In this document: in pieces, positions 7,382 through 14,758 of the stretch
Position numbering within the stretch: the first letter of the stretch is position 1
Layout: each line of letters starts with the position of its first letter
Notes under the pieces: model-generated
What the model was told of the DNA's origin: nothing
The model's database searches: none
Seen by the model: the letters and a program-made list of their open reading frames with translations, nothing else
Assembly (NCBI GenBank): GCA_964439745.1
Contig: CAYTQK010000012.1
Coordinates: 1 to 22,131 of the forward strand
Source of the DNA: CAYTQK01 sp964439745
GTDB taxonomy: Bacteria > Desulfobacterota > Desulfobacteria > Desulfobacterales > Desulfosudaceae
Length of the DNA stretch: 22,131 nucleotides
Reading direction: 5' to 3'
Position numbers and translations under genes: made by a program

Positions 7382-8575
7382 TCAGGACCAGACGCCCGGG
7401 ATGGCCGTGCCGCAGGCATCGCACCGTCCCTGGGCCCGGTCCAGGTGGCCCAGGCGGATGCGGTAGCCGCTGCGCTGGATGAGCGTCCGGCCACAGTGGT
7501 GGCAGCAGGTGTTCTCCCCCTCGTGCCCCGGCACATTGCCCACATAGACATAACGGATTCCTGCGGACATGGCCAGTTCGCGGAACCGGGTCAGGGTATC
7601 CACCGGCGTGGGGGGCAGCCGCTTCAGCTTGTACTGCGGGACAAAACGCAGAAAATGCAGGGGGTAATCCGGCCCGACGTTGTCCAGGATCCAGCGGCAC
7701 ATCTTTTTGACCATGTCCGGATCATCCGTATAGCCGGGAATGACCAGGTTGGTGATTTCAAAGTGGACCCCGCGCCGGTGAAGGGTACGGAAGGTATCCA
7801 GAACCGGCTGCAGCCGGCCGCCATTGAGCTTGCGATAGATGGCGTCGCTGTATGCTTTCAGGTTGACGTTGGCTCCGTCGAGGACATCGCACAACCGCTC
7901 CAGGGGTGCGGGATTGATGTACCCGTTGGAGATCCACAGGTTGGCCAGCCCCTTTTCATGGGCCAGGACGGCGGTATCCACCATGTATTCGAAAAAGGTG
8001 GTGGCCTCGGAATAGGTATAGGCGATGGCACCGGCACCGGCGGCCTCGGCCCGGGCGACCACCCCGGCCGGGGGAAGGTCATGGTGGCGCACCGCTTCCG
8101 GTCTGGACTGGGAGATCTGCCAGTTCTGACAATTCAGGCAGCGGAAGTTGCAGCCGGTGGTGGCGATGGAAAAGGCCGTGGCGGTCGGCAGAAAGTGGAA
8201 GAGCGGTTTTTTTTGGATGGGATCGACGTGTACGGCGCAGGGGTTGCCGTAGGTGAGGGTGTACAAGGTGCCGTCCCGATTGACCCGGGAACGGCAGATG
8301 CCCCGGTCGCCGGGCATCAGCAGGCAGCCATGGGGACACAGCTCGCAGACGACCCCTTGATCGGCGGCCGTGCGATAGTAGCGGGCCGGGCGGGACCATT
8401 TGTCCAGCGCGGCCGGGGCGTCGTCGGTAAAGACATGGCCGGTGATGTCGGCCGGACCGGAAGCGGCCGGTTCTTTTTTATCGAACAGGGAGAAGGCCGC
8501 CGCCGGAGACAGGCAGGTCGCCAGAAAGCCGGCCGTGCCGGCAGCCAGAAAAGAACGTCTGCTGATCGGTTTCAT
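7382..8575 (-). CDS. amrS: AmmeMemoRadiSam-system radical SAM enzyme with Tat signal
   Basis: The 397-aa product matches the radical SAM component of AmmeMemoRadiSam systems. The 4Fe-4S motif is CNFRCLNC (Cys142, 146, 149), preceded by CELCPHGC and GICRSR (Cys77, 80, 84, 94), a cysteine set shared with pyruvate-formate-lyase-activase-like members. A C-terminal zinc-ribbon-like pair (CCHHCG and CDACG) ends the protein at PGVWS. The N-terminus carries a twin-arginine signal, SRRSFLAAG, followed by a hydrophobic stretch, so the enzyme is predicted to be exported folded, or tethered. FLATC at 17-21 is lipobox-like, with Thr at -1. The ATG overlaps the stop of the upstream membrane gene (ATGA, 8575-8572), which implies translational coupling. 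The substrate of this family is unproven. Family identity is strong; export rests on the signal alone. Confidence 0.92.
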   Translation of the reverse strand: MKPISRRSFLAAGTAGFLATCLSPAAAFSLFDKKEPAASGPADITGHVFTDDAPAALDKWSRPARYYRTAADQGVVCELCPHGCLLMPGDRGICRSRVNRDGTLYTLTYGNPCAVHVDPIQKKPLFHFLPTATAFSIATTGCNFRCLNCQNWQISQSRPEAVRHHDLPPAGVVARAEAAGAGAIAYTYSEATTFFEYMVDTAVLAHEKGLANLWISNGYINPAPLERLCDVLDGANVNLKAYSDAIYRKLNGGRLQPVLDTFRTLHRRGVHFEITNLVIPGYTDDPDMVKKMCRWILDNVGPDYPLHFLRFVPQYKLKRLPPTPVDTLTRFRELAMSAGIRYVYVGNVPGHEGENTCCHHCGRTLIQRSGYRIRLGHLDRAQGRCDACGTAIPGVWS

Positions 8576-10671
8576 GGTCGTTTTCCTATCATAACCAGGC
8601 TGATGGCTTTGACGGCCATCAGGATTGCCGCCGCGCCGACCAGGCCGGTCAGTGGCAGGAGCAGGACACTGGCCAGAAGCGCGCCAAAGGCGGCGCCGAT
8701 CAGATCGGCGGAAAAGGCGGCCGTGGCCTGGCGGTTGACGTCGCCCCCCTGGTGAAGAACAACGGGAAACTGGAAGCCGCAGAGACAGGATATGGCAAAA
8801 CCGTAGACCAGGTAAAAAATCATGGGCAGGTGTGCCCCGCCGAGCGTGACGGCCAGGATGAAGCCGCCCAGCCAGGCGATCATCAGCCCGTCCAGCATCA
8901 TGATCGTTTTGCGGCCGTACCAGCGCAGTTTTTCTCCCAGCCAGGCGCCGGGCAGCAATCCGGCCAGGAACACGGTGACGATCAATCCGATTTGAAAATA
9001 AACATACCCGAAAAAAATCTGGAAAGCAAATATGATCAGAATTTCTGTGGCCATGCTGGTAAAACCGGTTGAAAACAGTACAAATTCACGTCTGCTGATG
9101 AAATAGAAGTAAAGCGCCAGAAACAGGGCGGCAGCAGCGTACAGCGGCCAGGGCGAGGCTGTAAACTGGTAAAACCATTGTGAAAACATTACCAGCATCA
9201 GGGACGGCCGGATATCCGTGTTCACGGGCGCGGTTCTGTCGATCAGGGCGGTAACCTGTTTGATCCGCTCGGCGGTGACGTTGCCCGCAAAATAATTGTC
9301 AATATAAACGGTGGCGATCTGTTTTTGTTCCAGAAGGCGGGGAATGTCCGCGGCAATCGGCTGATCAGAACAAAGGAAATAGAGGTTGCCCCCGGGCAGC
9401 AGCGTGACATTTTGAAAACAGGCCGCGGCCGTATTGTAGACGGAGGAAATTTTTTTGCGATCCGGTTCGGCCACGTAGTTTTCCACCCCTTCCAGGTAAA
9501 AAGAGAAAATTCCGCCGGGCGCCAGCCGGTTTTTGACCTGGCGGAAAAAGGAGCGGGTATAAAAACGGTTGAGCTGGAAGGTTTCCGGCTCCGGCAGGCA
9601 GGCAATCACGGCGTCATAAGACGGCCCCGACCCGGACAGGTAGCGGCGGGCATCGGCATTGATGACGGTGAGGCCGGGAATTTTTTCCAGCAGGTGGTAG
9701 CGGAACATGGCCCGGCTGACGGCGGGATCGATTTCCACGTAATCGACCATCCGGGGCTGGTGCCTGGCGATTTCTGCCAGGATCCCGGACATACCAGAGA
9801 TCAGCAGGACCCGGCGGGGACGGCTGACCTGGGCCAGGGCATAATGGGCGGCTTCTTCCGCGGTCTGGCGGTTGTCCGAACTGGCAATGGGAGTACCGTC
9901 CATGAGCAGCGTATGCTGATTGTCGTCCTGGTAGACCAGCAGGCGGCCGTAGCGGGACTCCTGGTACGCGGCCAGCCGGCCGCTCGACGGCGCCAGGGTC
10001 CTGGTTTCCAGCAGGACGCCGCCAACCAGGACGGCCAGTACCAGCAGAAAAGCGGCGAGATGGACAGGTCCCGGACGCCGGACCATCGTTAAAAGATAGC
10101 CGGCCGCCAGCAGAAGGATCAGGCCGCTGGCCAGAACGGCCTGCAAGGGCGTGACCAGGAAGATCAGCACAAAGGAGACAAGAACCCCGCCGCTGATGTC
10201 GCCGACCTTGCCGGCGATATAGATCCGGCCACAGGAGTATGCGGGCGCCTTCTGCCGGATGACAAACAGGCTGTAGGGCAGCACAAAGCCGATTAACAGG
10301 CAGTAAGGTGCGATGGCGGCCAGGGTATACAGGAAGATGCCGTAAAAATCCACGGCGCTGCCGGGAATAAAGCAGAGATCGCGCAGCAGGCGGATGGCCA
10401 GAAGATGAACGGCCGGGAAGGCCGCCGCGACCAGGGAAAGCCAGCCCAGGCTGGCCGCGGAAGGGGGGCGGCCGGGACGATCAGCCAGGTGAGCCAGCAG
10501 CGTGCCGGCGCCGCCGAGGATCAGCCAGCTGAAGAAAATCAGGGCGATGACGAATTCATTGCCGGCAAACAGCGCCAGAAATTCACGTATGGTATACAGC
10601 TGGGTAACGACCGAGGAGATGCCGGTGGCGATGACAACACCGAGTATGGCCCCTTCAGTGGTTTTCCGCAA
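8572..10671 (-). CDS. Polytopic membrane protein with spermidine-synthase-like domain
   Basis: This product of about 699 aa has roughly seven N-terminal membrane segments (about 7-225), a soluble methyltransferase-fold domain resembling spermidine synthase (about 230-475) and about six further membrane segments. The nucleotide-site landmarks are GMSG (293-296), VEIDP (about 312-316) and NADARRYL (Asp340). The aminopropyltransferase catalytic signature DxxDP is replaced by CLPEP (358-362), so polyamine synthesis is doubtful. The frame has no ATG near its beginning: residues encoded upstream of 10671 are the shadow of the AMMECR1 domain. I chose the TTG at 10671-10669, which overlaps the upstream gene by 17 nt; its ribosome-binding site is weak. 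The gene lies inside the AmmeMemoRadiSam operon and overlaps both neighbours, so it very likely acts with them. Function unknown. Confidence 0.82.
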   Translation of the reverse strand: MRKTTEGAILGVVIATGISSVVTQLYTIREFLALFAGNEFVIALIFFSWLILGGAGTLLAHLADRPGRPPSAASLGWLSLVAAAFPAVHLLAIRLLRDLCFIPGSAVDFYGIFLYTLAAIAPYCLLIGFVLPYSLFVIRQKAPAYSCGRIYIAGKVGDISGGVLVSFVLIFLVTPLQAVLASGLILLLAAGYLLTMVRRPGPVHLAAFLLVLAVLVGGVLLETRTLAPSSGRLAAYQESRYGRLLVYQDDNQHTLLMDGTPIASSDNRQTAEEAAHYALAQVSRPRRVLLISGMSGILAEIARHQPRMVDYVEIDPAVSRAMFRYHLLEKIPGLTVINADARRYLSGSGPSYDAVIACLPEPETFQLNRFYTRSFFRQVKNRLAPGGIFSFYLEGVENYVAEPDRKKISSVYNTAAACFQNVTLLPGGNLYFLCSDQPIAADIPRLLEQKQIATVYIDNYFAGNVTAERIKQVTALIDRTAPVNTDIRPSLMLVMFSQWFYQFTASPWPLYAAAALFLALYFYFISRREFVLFSTGFTSMATEILIIFAFQIFFGYVYFQIGLIVTVFLAGLLPGAWLGEKLRWYGRKTIMMLDGLMIAWLGGFILAVTLGGAHLPMIFYLVYGFAISCLCGFQFPVVLHQGGDVNRQATAAFSADLIGAAFGALLASVLLLPLTGLVGAAAILMAVKAISLVMIGKRP

Positions 10672-12118
10672 AGTATTGCACCTGATAGGTATAGACTTCC
10701 AGGTCGCCCTGCTCCCAGGCGTTGGGCGGCAGTCCCGCCTTGGCGCATAAATGTTCCAGAAAGACCGCCCGGTCCGGCAGCTGTTTCCAGACCTGGGGCA
10801 GGAACGTGGCCCGGGCCAGCCCTTTTTTGATGATGACACCGTCCACGTCGGGACACAGCTTGGCAAGCAGGTCATTGGCGTCATCGTATTCCAGGGGCTG
10901 GGGATCGGTCAGGATGCTGACCTCGATGCCGATGTCGTCGATTTCATCCCGGCTGAGCTTGGGAAAACGGGGATCCTGGAAAGCGGCGTTGACGGCGTTG
11001 CGTTTGACGCCGGAAACGATGGATTCATCGGCGGTGAGGCTGCCGATGCACCCCCGCAGCTGGTCGTTCTTGTTGAGGGTGACAAAAGTGCCGCGGTGCT
11101 CCTGCAGGGCCGGATCGCTTTCCAGATCGTTTTCCGGACCGTCCGTTTTGATGCCGAGGCTTTCCAGAATCGTTTTTCGGGCCAGCTGGACCAGGGCCTC
11201 TCCCTGGGACTTGGTGAGTTTCTTGCTTGCCATGTATGAACCTCCGTAAAATGCAATAACCGTGTATCCAACCACCCGGTCCCGGTTCCCCGATACGTCA
11301 CCACTGTTGGAATAGTGGAGCAGAACCGGGTCCCAGTCGTGCTGCCGGGCCAGATGGATGAGCACTTCAATGGGAATCCTGCCGCAGGCGCGATTTCTGC
11401 TTTTTTTCAGCACACCCGCGTCCAGATGTAAAATATGGTCAATGGTTTCCTTGTCTCTTTTGACGGCCTCCGCGTAAGACAGATAGTGGGAGAGATCGGA
11501 ACTGGCCACCAGCAGGGTGCCTTCGTCCAGCAACGGGTCCAGCGCCCGGACCACGGATCCGGGGTTTACCCGTCCGCACACCAGCGGTACCAGCTGAAAG
11601 GAGGGCAGCCAGGCTTGCAGAAAAGGCAGAATCACTTCCACGGCGTGTTCTTTTGCTTCGGAAGCCGTCGGTGGGGTGGTAAAGACCCCGTATTCTTCGC
11701 GCAGCCGGTCGGCCTCCGGATGGAGACGAACCGCTCCCAGGGGCGTGCCAAAGGCGGAGGCATCACTAATGCCGCAGCCGTCGAAGCCCGCCTGGTGGTC
11801 CGGTGCCATGATAATGATCTTGTTATACCGGTCGGGGTCTTTTTTCAGGCTTATAAAGGCGTGGGCCGCCGTATAGCCGGAATACTGGTACCCGGCGTGA
11901 GGCATTATCAGGGCGCGCAGCTGCTTGTTTTCCGGGAGGGGGATGCTGCTTTGTTCCACCCGGTCGGTCAGTTCCCCGATCAGTTGCCGCAGCTTATCCG
12001 GCGACTGGGGATAAAACGATCCGGCCACGGCCGGCGGCCGTTCTGCGGCCACAGCCAGGGAGCCGGCCAGCATCAGCACAAATAACCAGACAATTGTTCG
12101 GTGACAGAACGTTCGCAT
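10655..12118 (-). CDS. Memo-AMMECR1 fusion with signal peptide (AmmeMemoRadiSam components)
   Basis: The 487-aa product fuses a Memo-like domain (about 28-300) to an AMMECR1 domain (about 305-487). Memo landmarks are AVAGSFYP, MPHAGYQYSG (His74), MAPDHQ (His108), a later SSDLSHY, and ACGRIPI with the conserved Cys. These resemble the extradiol-dioxygenase-like metal pocket. The AMMECR1 hallmark LRGCIGSL is intact. The N-terminus MRTFCHRTIVWLF... has a basic n-region, hydrophobic core and an AVAA/ER cleavage site near residue 25, predicting export to the periplasm. The frame stays open to 12292, but that extension runs into the tRNA-Lys gene, so the ATG at 12118 is chosen; its ribosome-binding site is weak. 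It is the first gene of a four-gene minus-strand unit. The biochemical activity of both domains is unsettled in the literature. Confidence 0.93.
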   Translation of the reverse strand: MRTFCHRTIVWLFVLMLAGSLAVAAERPPAVAGSFYPQSPDKLRQLIGELTDRVEQSSIPLPENKQLRALIMPHAGYQYSGYTAAHAFISLKKDPDRYNKIIIMAPDHQAGFDGCGISDASAFGTPLGAVRLHPEADRLREEYGVFTTPPTASEAKEHAVEVILPFLQAWLPSFQLVPLVCGRVNPGSVVRALDPLLDEGTLLVASSDLSHYLSYAEAVKRDKETIDHILHLDAGVLKKSRNRACGRIPIEVLIHLARQHDWDPVLLHYSNSGDVSGNRDRVVGYTVIAFYGGSYMASKKLTKSQGEALVQLARKTILESLGIKTDGPENDLESDPALQEHRGTFVTLNKNDQLRGCIGSLTADESIVSGVKRNAVNAAFQDPRFPKLSRDEIDDIGIEVSILTDPQPLEYDDANDLLAKLCPDVDGVIIKKGLARATFLPQVWKQLPDRAVFLEHLCAKAGLPPNAWEQGDLEVYTYQVQYFAENH

Positions 12119-12160
12119 TTTTACCCGGGCAAAGAAGAGTTTTAGAAGATTTGCGTTTAT

Positions 12161-12187
12161 GGTATACCACAATTTGCGGCCGGTCAA
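12161..12187 (-). promoter_or_regulatory. Possible promoter of the AmmeMemoRadiSam operon
   Basis: On the minus strand TTGACC (12187-12182) and an extended -10 TGGTATACC (hexamer 12166-12161) are separated by 15 nt, shorter than ideal. The -10 sits in the perfect palindrome TGGTATACCA. It lies about 43 nt before the ATG. This is the only candidate in the 94 nt between the ATG and the divergent tRNA promoter. Confidence 0.35.
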
Positions 12188-12212
12188 TGACGAATCAATG
12201 GCTACTTTATTC

Positions 12213-12240
12213 TTGACATTATGGGCGGGAGGGGTATACT
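12213..12240 (+). promoter_or_regulatory. Strong sigma70-type promoter for tRNA-Lys (and possibly thiC)
   Basis: Consensus TTGACA (12213-12218) is followed after 16 nt by TATACT (12235-12240), which ends 24 nt before the mature tRNA 5' end. It is the only good promoter found upstream of the tRNA, riboswitch and thiC. Confidence 0.8.
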
Positions 12241-12264
12241 CAAAACTTTTATGAGCACCGAAAG

Positions 12265-12341
<77 letters not shown>

Positions 12342-12361
12342 GATGACATTTTCTTGTCATC
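12342..12361 (+). other. Hairpin between tRNA-Lys and the TPP riboswitch
   Basis: A perfect inverted repeat GATGACA-ttttct-TGTCATC begins at the first base after the tRNA CCA end. The following sequence (ATCTTGATT) is not a proper U-tract, so it looks less like a terminator than a processing or structural spacer between the two RNA elements. A weak terminator cannot be excluded. Confidence 0.6.
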
Positions 12362-12366
12362 ATCTT

Positions 12367-12439
12367 GATTAGGGGTGGCAGAAACGCCTGAGATTATACC
12401 CTCATAACCTGATCCGGGTAATGCCGGCGCAGGGAAATC
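12367..12439 (+). promoter_or_regulatory. TPP riboswitch (THI element)
   Basis: The conserved thiamine-pyrophosphate aptamer blocks are present in order: AGGGGTGG (about 12371), the pyrimidine-sensor CTGAGATTATACCC, ACCTGATC, and the pyrophosphate-sensor GGGTAATGCCGGCGCAGGGAA. GATT (12367-12370) and AATC (12436-12439) can close the P1 stem. It precedes thiC, a classic target. Binding of TPP should lower expression of thiC and thi4. Confidence 0.95.
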
Positions 12440-12465
12440 CCAAGGCATCTGTGGTGATGCGAGCC

Positions 12466-12508
12466 AGGCTGTTCCTGATCAATTGAGATGCGGGAGCAGC
12501 CTTTTTTT
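12466..12508 (+). terminator. TPP-controlled intrinsic terminator in the thiC leader
   Basis: AGGCTGTTCC (12466-12475) pairs with GGAGCAGCCT (12493-12502), ten pairs with one G-U, followed by a run of seven T. An upstream hairpin GCATC-tgtggt-GATGC (12445-12460) has a second possible partner for GCATC, the GATGC at 12487-12491 inside the terminator loop. This gives a plausible route for riboswitch-dependent alternative folding. The thiC ribosome-binding site GGAGGAG follows at 12512, so control is most likely by transcription termination. Confidence 0.8.
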
Positions 12509-12528
12509 ATTGGAGGAGCACAGGCACC

Positions 12529-13803
12529 ATGACACAACTCAGCCAGGCCCGGGAGGGCATCATTACCGGGGAGATGGAAGTCGTCGCCGCCAAGGAGGGG
12601 CGAACGGCGGAGGAGATCCGGCAGGGCGTGGCGGCCGGTCATATCGTGATTCCGAAAAATACCGGCCGCTCTTTCGCGGTGGAGGGGATCGGCCGGGGGC
12701 TGCGGACCAAGGTGAACGCCAATATCGGCACTTCGCCGGACCGGTTTGATCTTGCCGAAGAAAGGGACAAGCTGGCCATCGCCGTGGAGGCAGGCGCCGA
12801 CAGTATCATGGATTTATCCACGGGCGGCGACCTGGCGGCGGTTCGCCGAATGATGCTGGAGACGTCGCCGGTGATGGTCGGGGCGGTGCCGGTCTATGCC
12901 GTGGCAGCGGAATTGAGCCGTCGGGAACGACCTTTTGCCGAAATGACGGCGGATCTCCTTTTTTCTTCTATTGCGGAGCAGTGCCGCCAGGGAATTGATT
13001 ATATGACCGTTCATTGCGGCGTGACCCGGCAAACCAGCTCCCTGGCCGGATCATCCGGGCGGGTCGGGGGGATCGTCAGCCGCGGCGGTTCCCTGCTGGC
13101 CGCCTGGATGCATCACAACAATAAAGAGAATCCCCTGTACGCGGAGTTTGATCGGCTCCTGGAAATCGCCTTTACCTACGATGTTACCCTCAGCCTGGGG
13201 GACGGCCTGCGGCCGGGGGCGGTGGCCGACGCCTCGGACAGTGCCCAGATGGAAGAACTGGTCCTCCTGGGAACCCTGGCCGAGCGGGCGCGCCGGGCCG
13301 GCGTCCAGGTGATGATCGAAGGGCCGGGCCATGTGCCGTTGGATCAGATTCAGGCCAACATGCTGATGGAAAAGCGATTGTGCCACGGCGCTCCCTTTTA
13401 CGTGCTGGGACCGCTGACCACCGATTGCGCGCCGGGCTATGATCATATTACGGCCGCCATCGGCGGGGCCGTGGCCGCAGCCGCGGGCGCCGATTTTCTG
13501 TGTTACGTGACACCTTCCGAGCATTTGTGCCTGCCCGATGCCGAAGATGTGCGGCTGGGGGTGATCAGTGCCCGCATTGCCGCTCATTCCGGCGATATCG
13601 CCAAGGGCATTCCGGGCGCGCTGGACCGGGATATCGAGATGTCGCGCTGCCGCAAGGGGCTGGACTGGGAAGGCATGTACCGGCTGGCGCTGGCTCCGGA
13701 ACTGCCCAGAAAACGGCGGCGGCAAAGCGAGGCCGGGGAAAAGCCGGTGTGCACCATGTGCGGGGAGCTGTGCGCGGTCAATCTGCACAACACCATCAAA
13801 TGA
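12529..13803 (+). CDS. thiC: Phosphomethylpyrimidine synthase ThiC
   Basis: ThiC converts aminoimidazole ribotide to hydroxymethylpyrimidine phosphate by radical SAM chemistry, giving the pyrimidine half of thiamine. The 424-aa product is the short bacterial/archaeal form, lacking the N-terminal extension of the E. coli-type enzyme (over 600 aa). Family stretches include ANIGTSPDRFD, GADSIMDLSTGGD, DYMTVHCGVT, RGGSLLAAWM and EGPGHVPLDQI. The 4Fe-4S motif lies at the C-terminus: CTMCGELC (Cys408, 411, 415), i.e. CX2CX3C, one residue shorter than the CX2CX4C of the long enzymes. The start ATG has GGAGGAG about 10 nt upstream. Expression is controlled by the TPP riboswitch and terminator before it. 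thi4 follows after 14 nt. Confidence 0.97.
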   Translation: MTQLSQAREGIITGEMEVVAAKEGRTAEEIRQGVAAGHIVIPKNTGRSFAVEGIGRGLRTKVNANIGTSPDRFDLAEERDKLAIAVEAGADSIMDLSTGGDLAAVRRMMLETSPVMVGAVPVYAVAAELSRRERPFAEMTADLLFSSIAEQCRQGIDYMTVHCGVTRQTSSLAGSSGRVGGIVSRGGSLLAAWMHHNNKENPLYAEFDRLLEIAFTYDVTLSLGDGLRPGAVADASDSAQMEELVLLGTLAERARRAGVQVMIEGPGHVPLDQIQANMLMEKRLCHGAPFYVLGPLTTDCAPGYDHITAAIGGAVAAAAGADFLCYVTPSEHLCLPDAEDVRLGVISARIAAHSGDIAKGIPGALDRDIEMSRCRKGLDWEGMYRLALAPELPRKRRRQSEAGEKPVCTMCGELCAVNLHNTIK

Positions 13804-13817
13804 CAGGAGAGAGAAAA

Positions 13818-14612
13818 ATGGGTTTGAATGAAGTAACCATCACCCGGGCCATCGTGGACCGTTATTATGAGAAGCTGCTGAACCACCTGGAGGTGGACGC
13901 GGCCATTGTCGGCGGCGGTCCTTCCGGCCTGGTGGCGGGTTATTACCTGGGCAAGGCCGGTTACAAGGTGGCCATGTTCGAGCGGAAGCTGAGCATCGGC
14001 GGCGGCATGTGGGGCGGCGGCATGCTCTTCAACGAGATCGTGGTCCAGTCCAGCGCGCTGGGAATTTTAGACGAAGTGGGCATCCCTTACCAGGCATACC
14101 AGGAGGATTATTACACCGCCGATGCCGTGGCGGCGGTATCCACCCTGACCAGCCGGGCGGTGGCGGCCGGGCTGACCGTTTTTAACTGCATCAGCGTGGA
14201 AGATGTGCTGATTCGTCCGGAACGGGTCATCGGCCTGGTCTTAAACTGGTCGCCGGTGGAGATGTCCGGTCTGCACGTGGATCCGCTGGCCATCCGGGCC
14301 AGGGCGGTGATTGACGCCACCGGGCATGCCACGGAAGTGGTCAAGGTGGTCAACGAAAAAATGGCCGGTGAGCTGGCCACGGAAAGCGGCCGCATCGAAG
14401 GGGAAAAGTCCATGTGGTCGGACCGGGCCGAAGCGCTTACCCTGGAAAATACCCGCCAGGTCTATCCCGGACTTTACGTGACCGGCATGGCCGGCAACGC
14501 CACTTTCGGCGGGCCGCGCATGGGGCCGATTTTCGGCGGCATGCTGTTGTCCGGGAAAAAAGTGGCCGAGGTGGTGGCCGCGGTAATTGATGAGGATCAG
14601 GGAGGAGAATAA
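13818..14612 (+). CDS. thi4: Sulfide-dependent thiamine thiazole synthase (Thi4 family)
   Basis: Thi4 makes ADP-thiazole from NAD, glycine and a sulfur source, replacing the ThiS/ThiG/ThiH route. The 264-aa product has the FAD/NAD-binding fold signature VGGGPSGLVAGYYLGKAG (about 31-48), the GGGMWGGGMLF loop, and C-terminal GNATFGGPRMGPIFGGM. At the position where yeast Thi4 carries the Cys it gives up as sulfur donor, this protein has His153 (GLHVDPL), as in archaeal catalytic enzymes that use free sulfide. It should therefore be a true multi-turnover enzyme requiring sulfide, probably with iron; this is inferred from that residue. The ATG at 13818 is preceded by AGGAGAG. A longer reading of the frame overlaps thiC and is rejected. 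It is the second gene of the TPP-regulated unit. Confidence 0.94.
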   Translation: MGLNEVTITRAIVDRYYEKLLNHLEVDAAIVGGGPSGLVAGYYLGKAGYKVAMFERKLSIGGGMWGGGMLFNEIVVQSSALGILDEVGIPYQAYQEDYYTADAVAAVSTLTSRAVAAGLTVFNCISVEDVLIRPERVIGLVLNWSPVEMSGLHVDPLAIRARAVIDATGHATEVVKVVNEKMAGELATESGRIEGEKSMWSDRAEALTLENTRQVYPGLYVTGMAGNATFGGPRMGPIFGGMLLSGKKVAEVVAAVIDEDQGGE

Positions 14613-14758
14613 GGCGCCGCGCAGATGACTGCCGGCTGTTCCTGTGCCGGCGGCCATCAATTGCACCTTGGCACCAGTTTGCCGTATTGCTGCTCACGGC
14701 ATTTACTGTTGTCTTTTCCCGGGACCGGAACAGTCAGACCGGTGCGCGCTGATATGCT

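Noticed and set aside
6818..8755. Plus-strand open frame of about 645 codons across the Mth938-like and radical SAM genes
   Set aside because: Overlaps the 3' end of one real gene and lies antisense to three others; no motif and no ribosome-binding site.
13500..13817. Upstream extension of the thi4 frame
   Set aside because: It is out of frame with and fully inside thiC; thi4 has a good ATG and ribosome-binding site at 13818.
14630..14660. GCCGGC-loop-GCCGGC hairpin after thi4 as a terminator
   Set aside because: Stem of six pairs with no following T-run; too weak to call.
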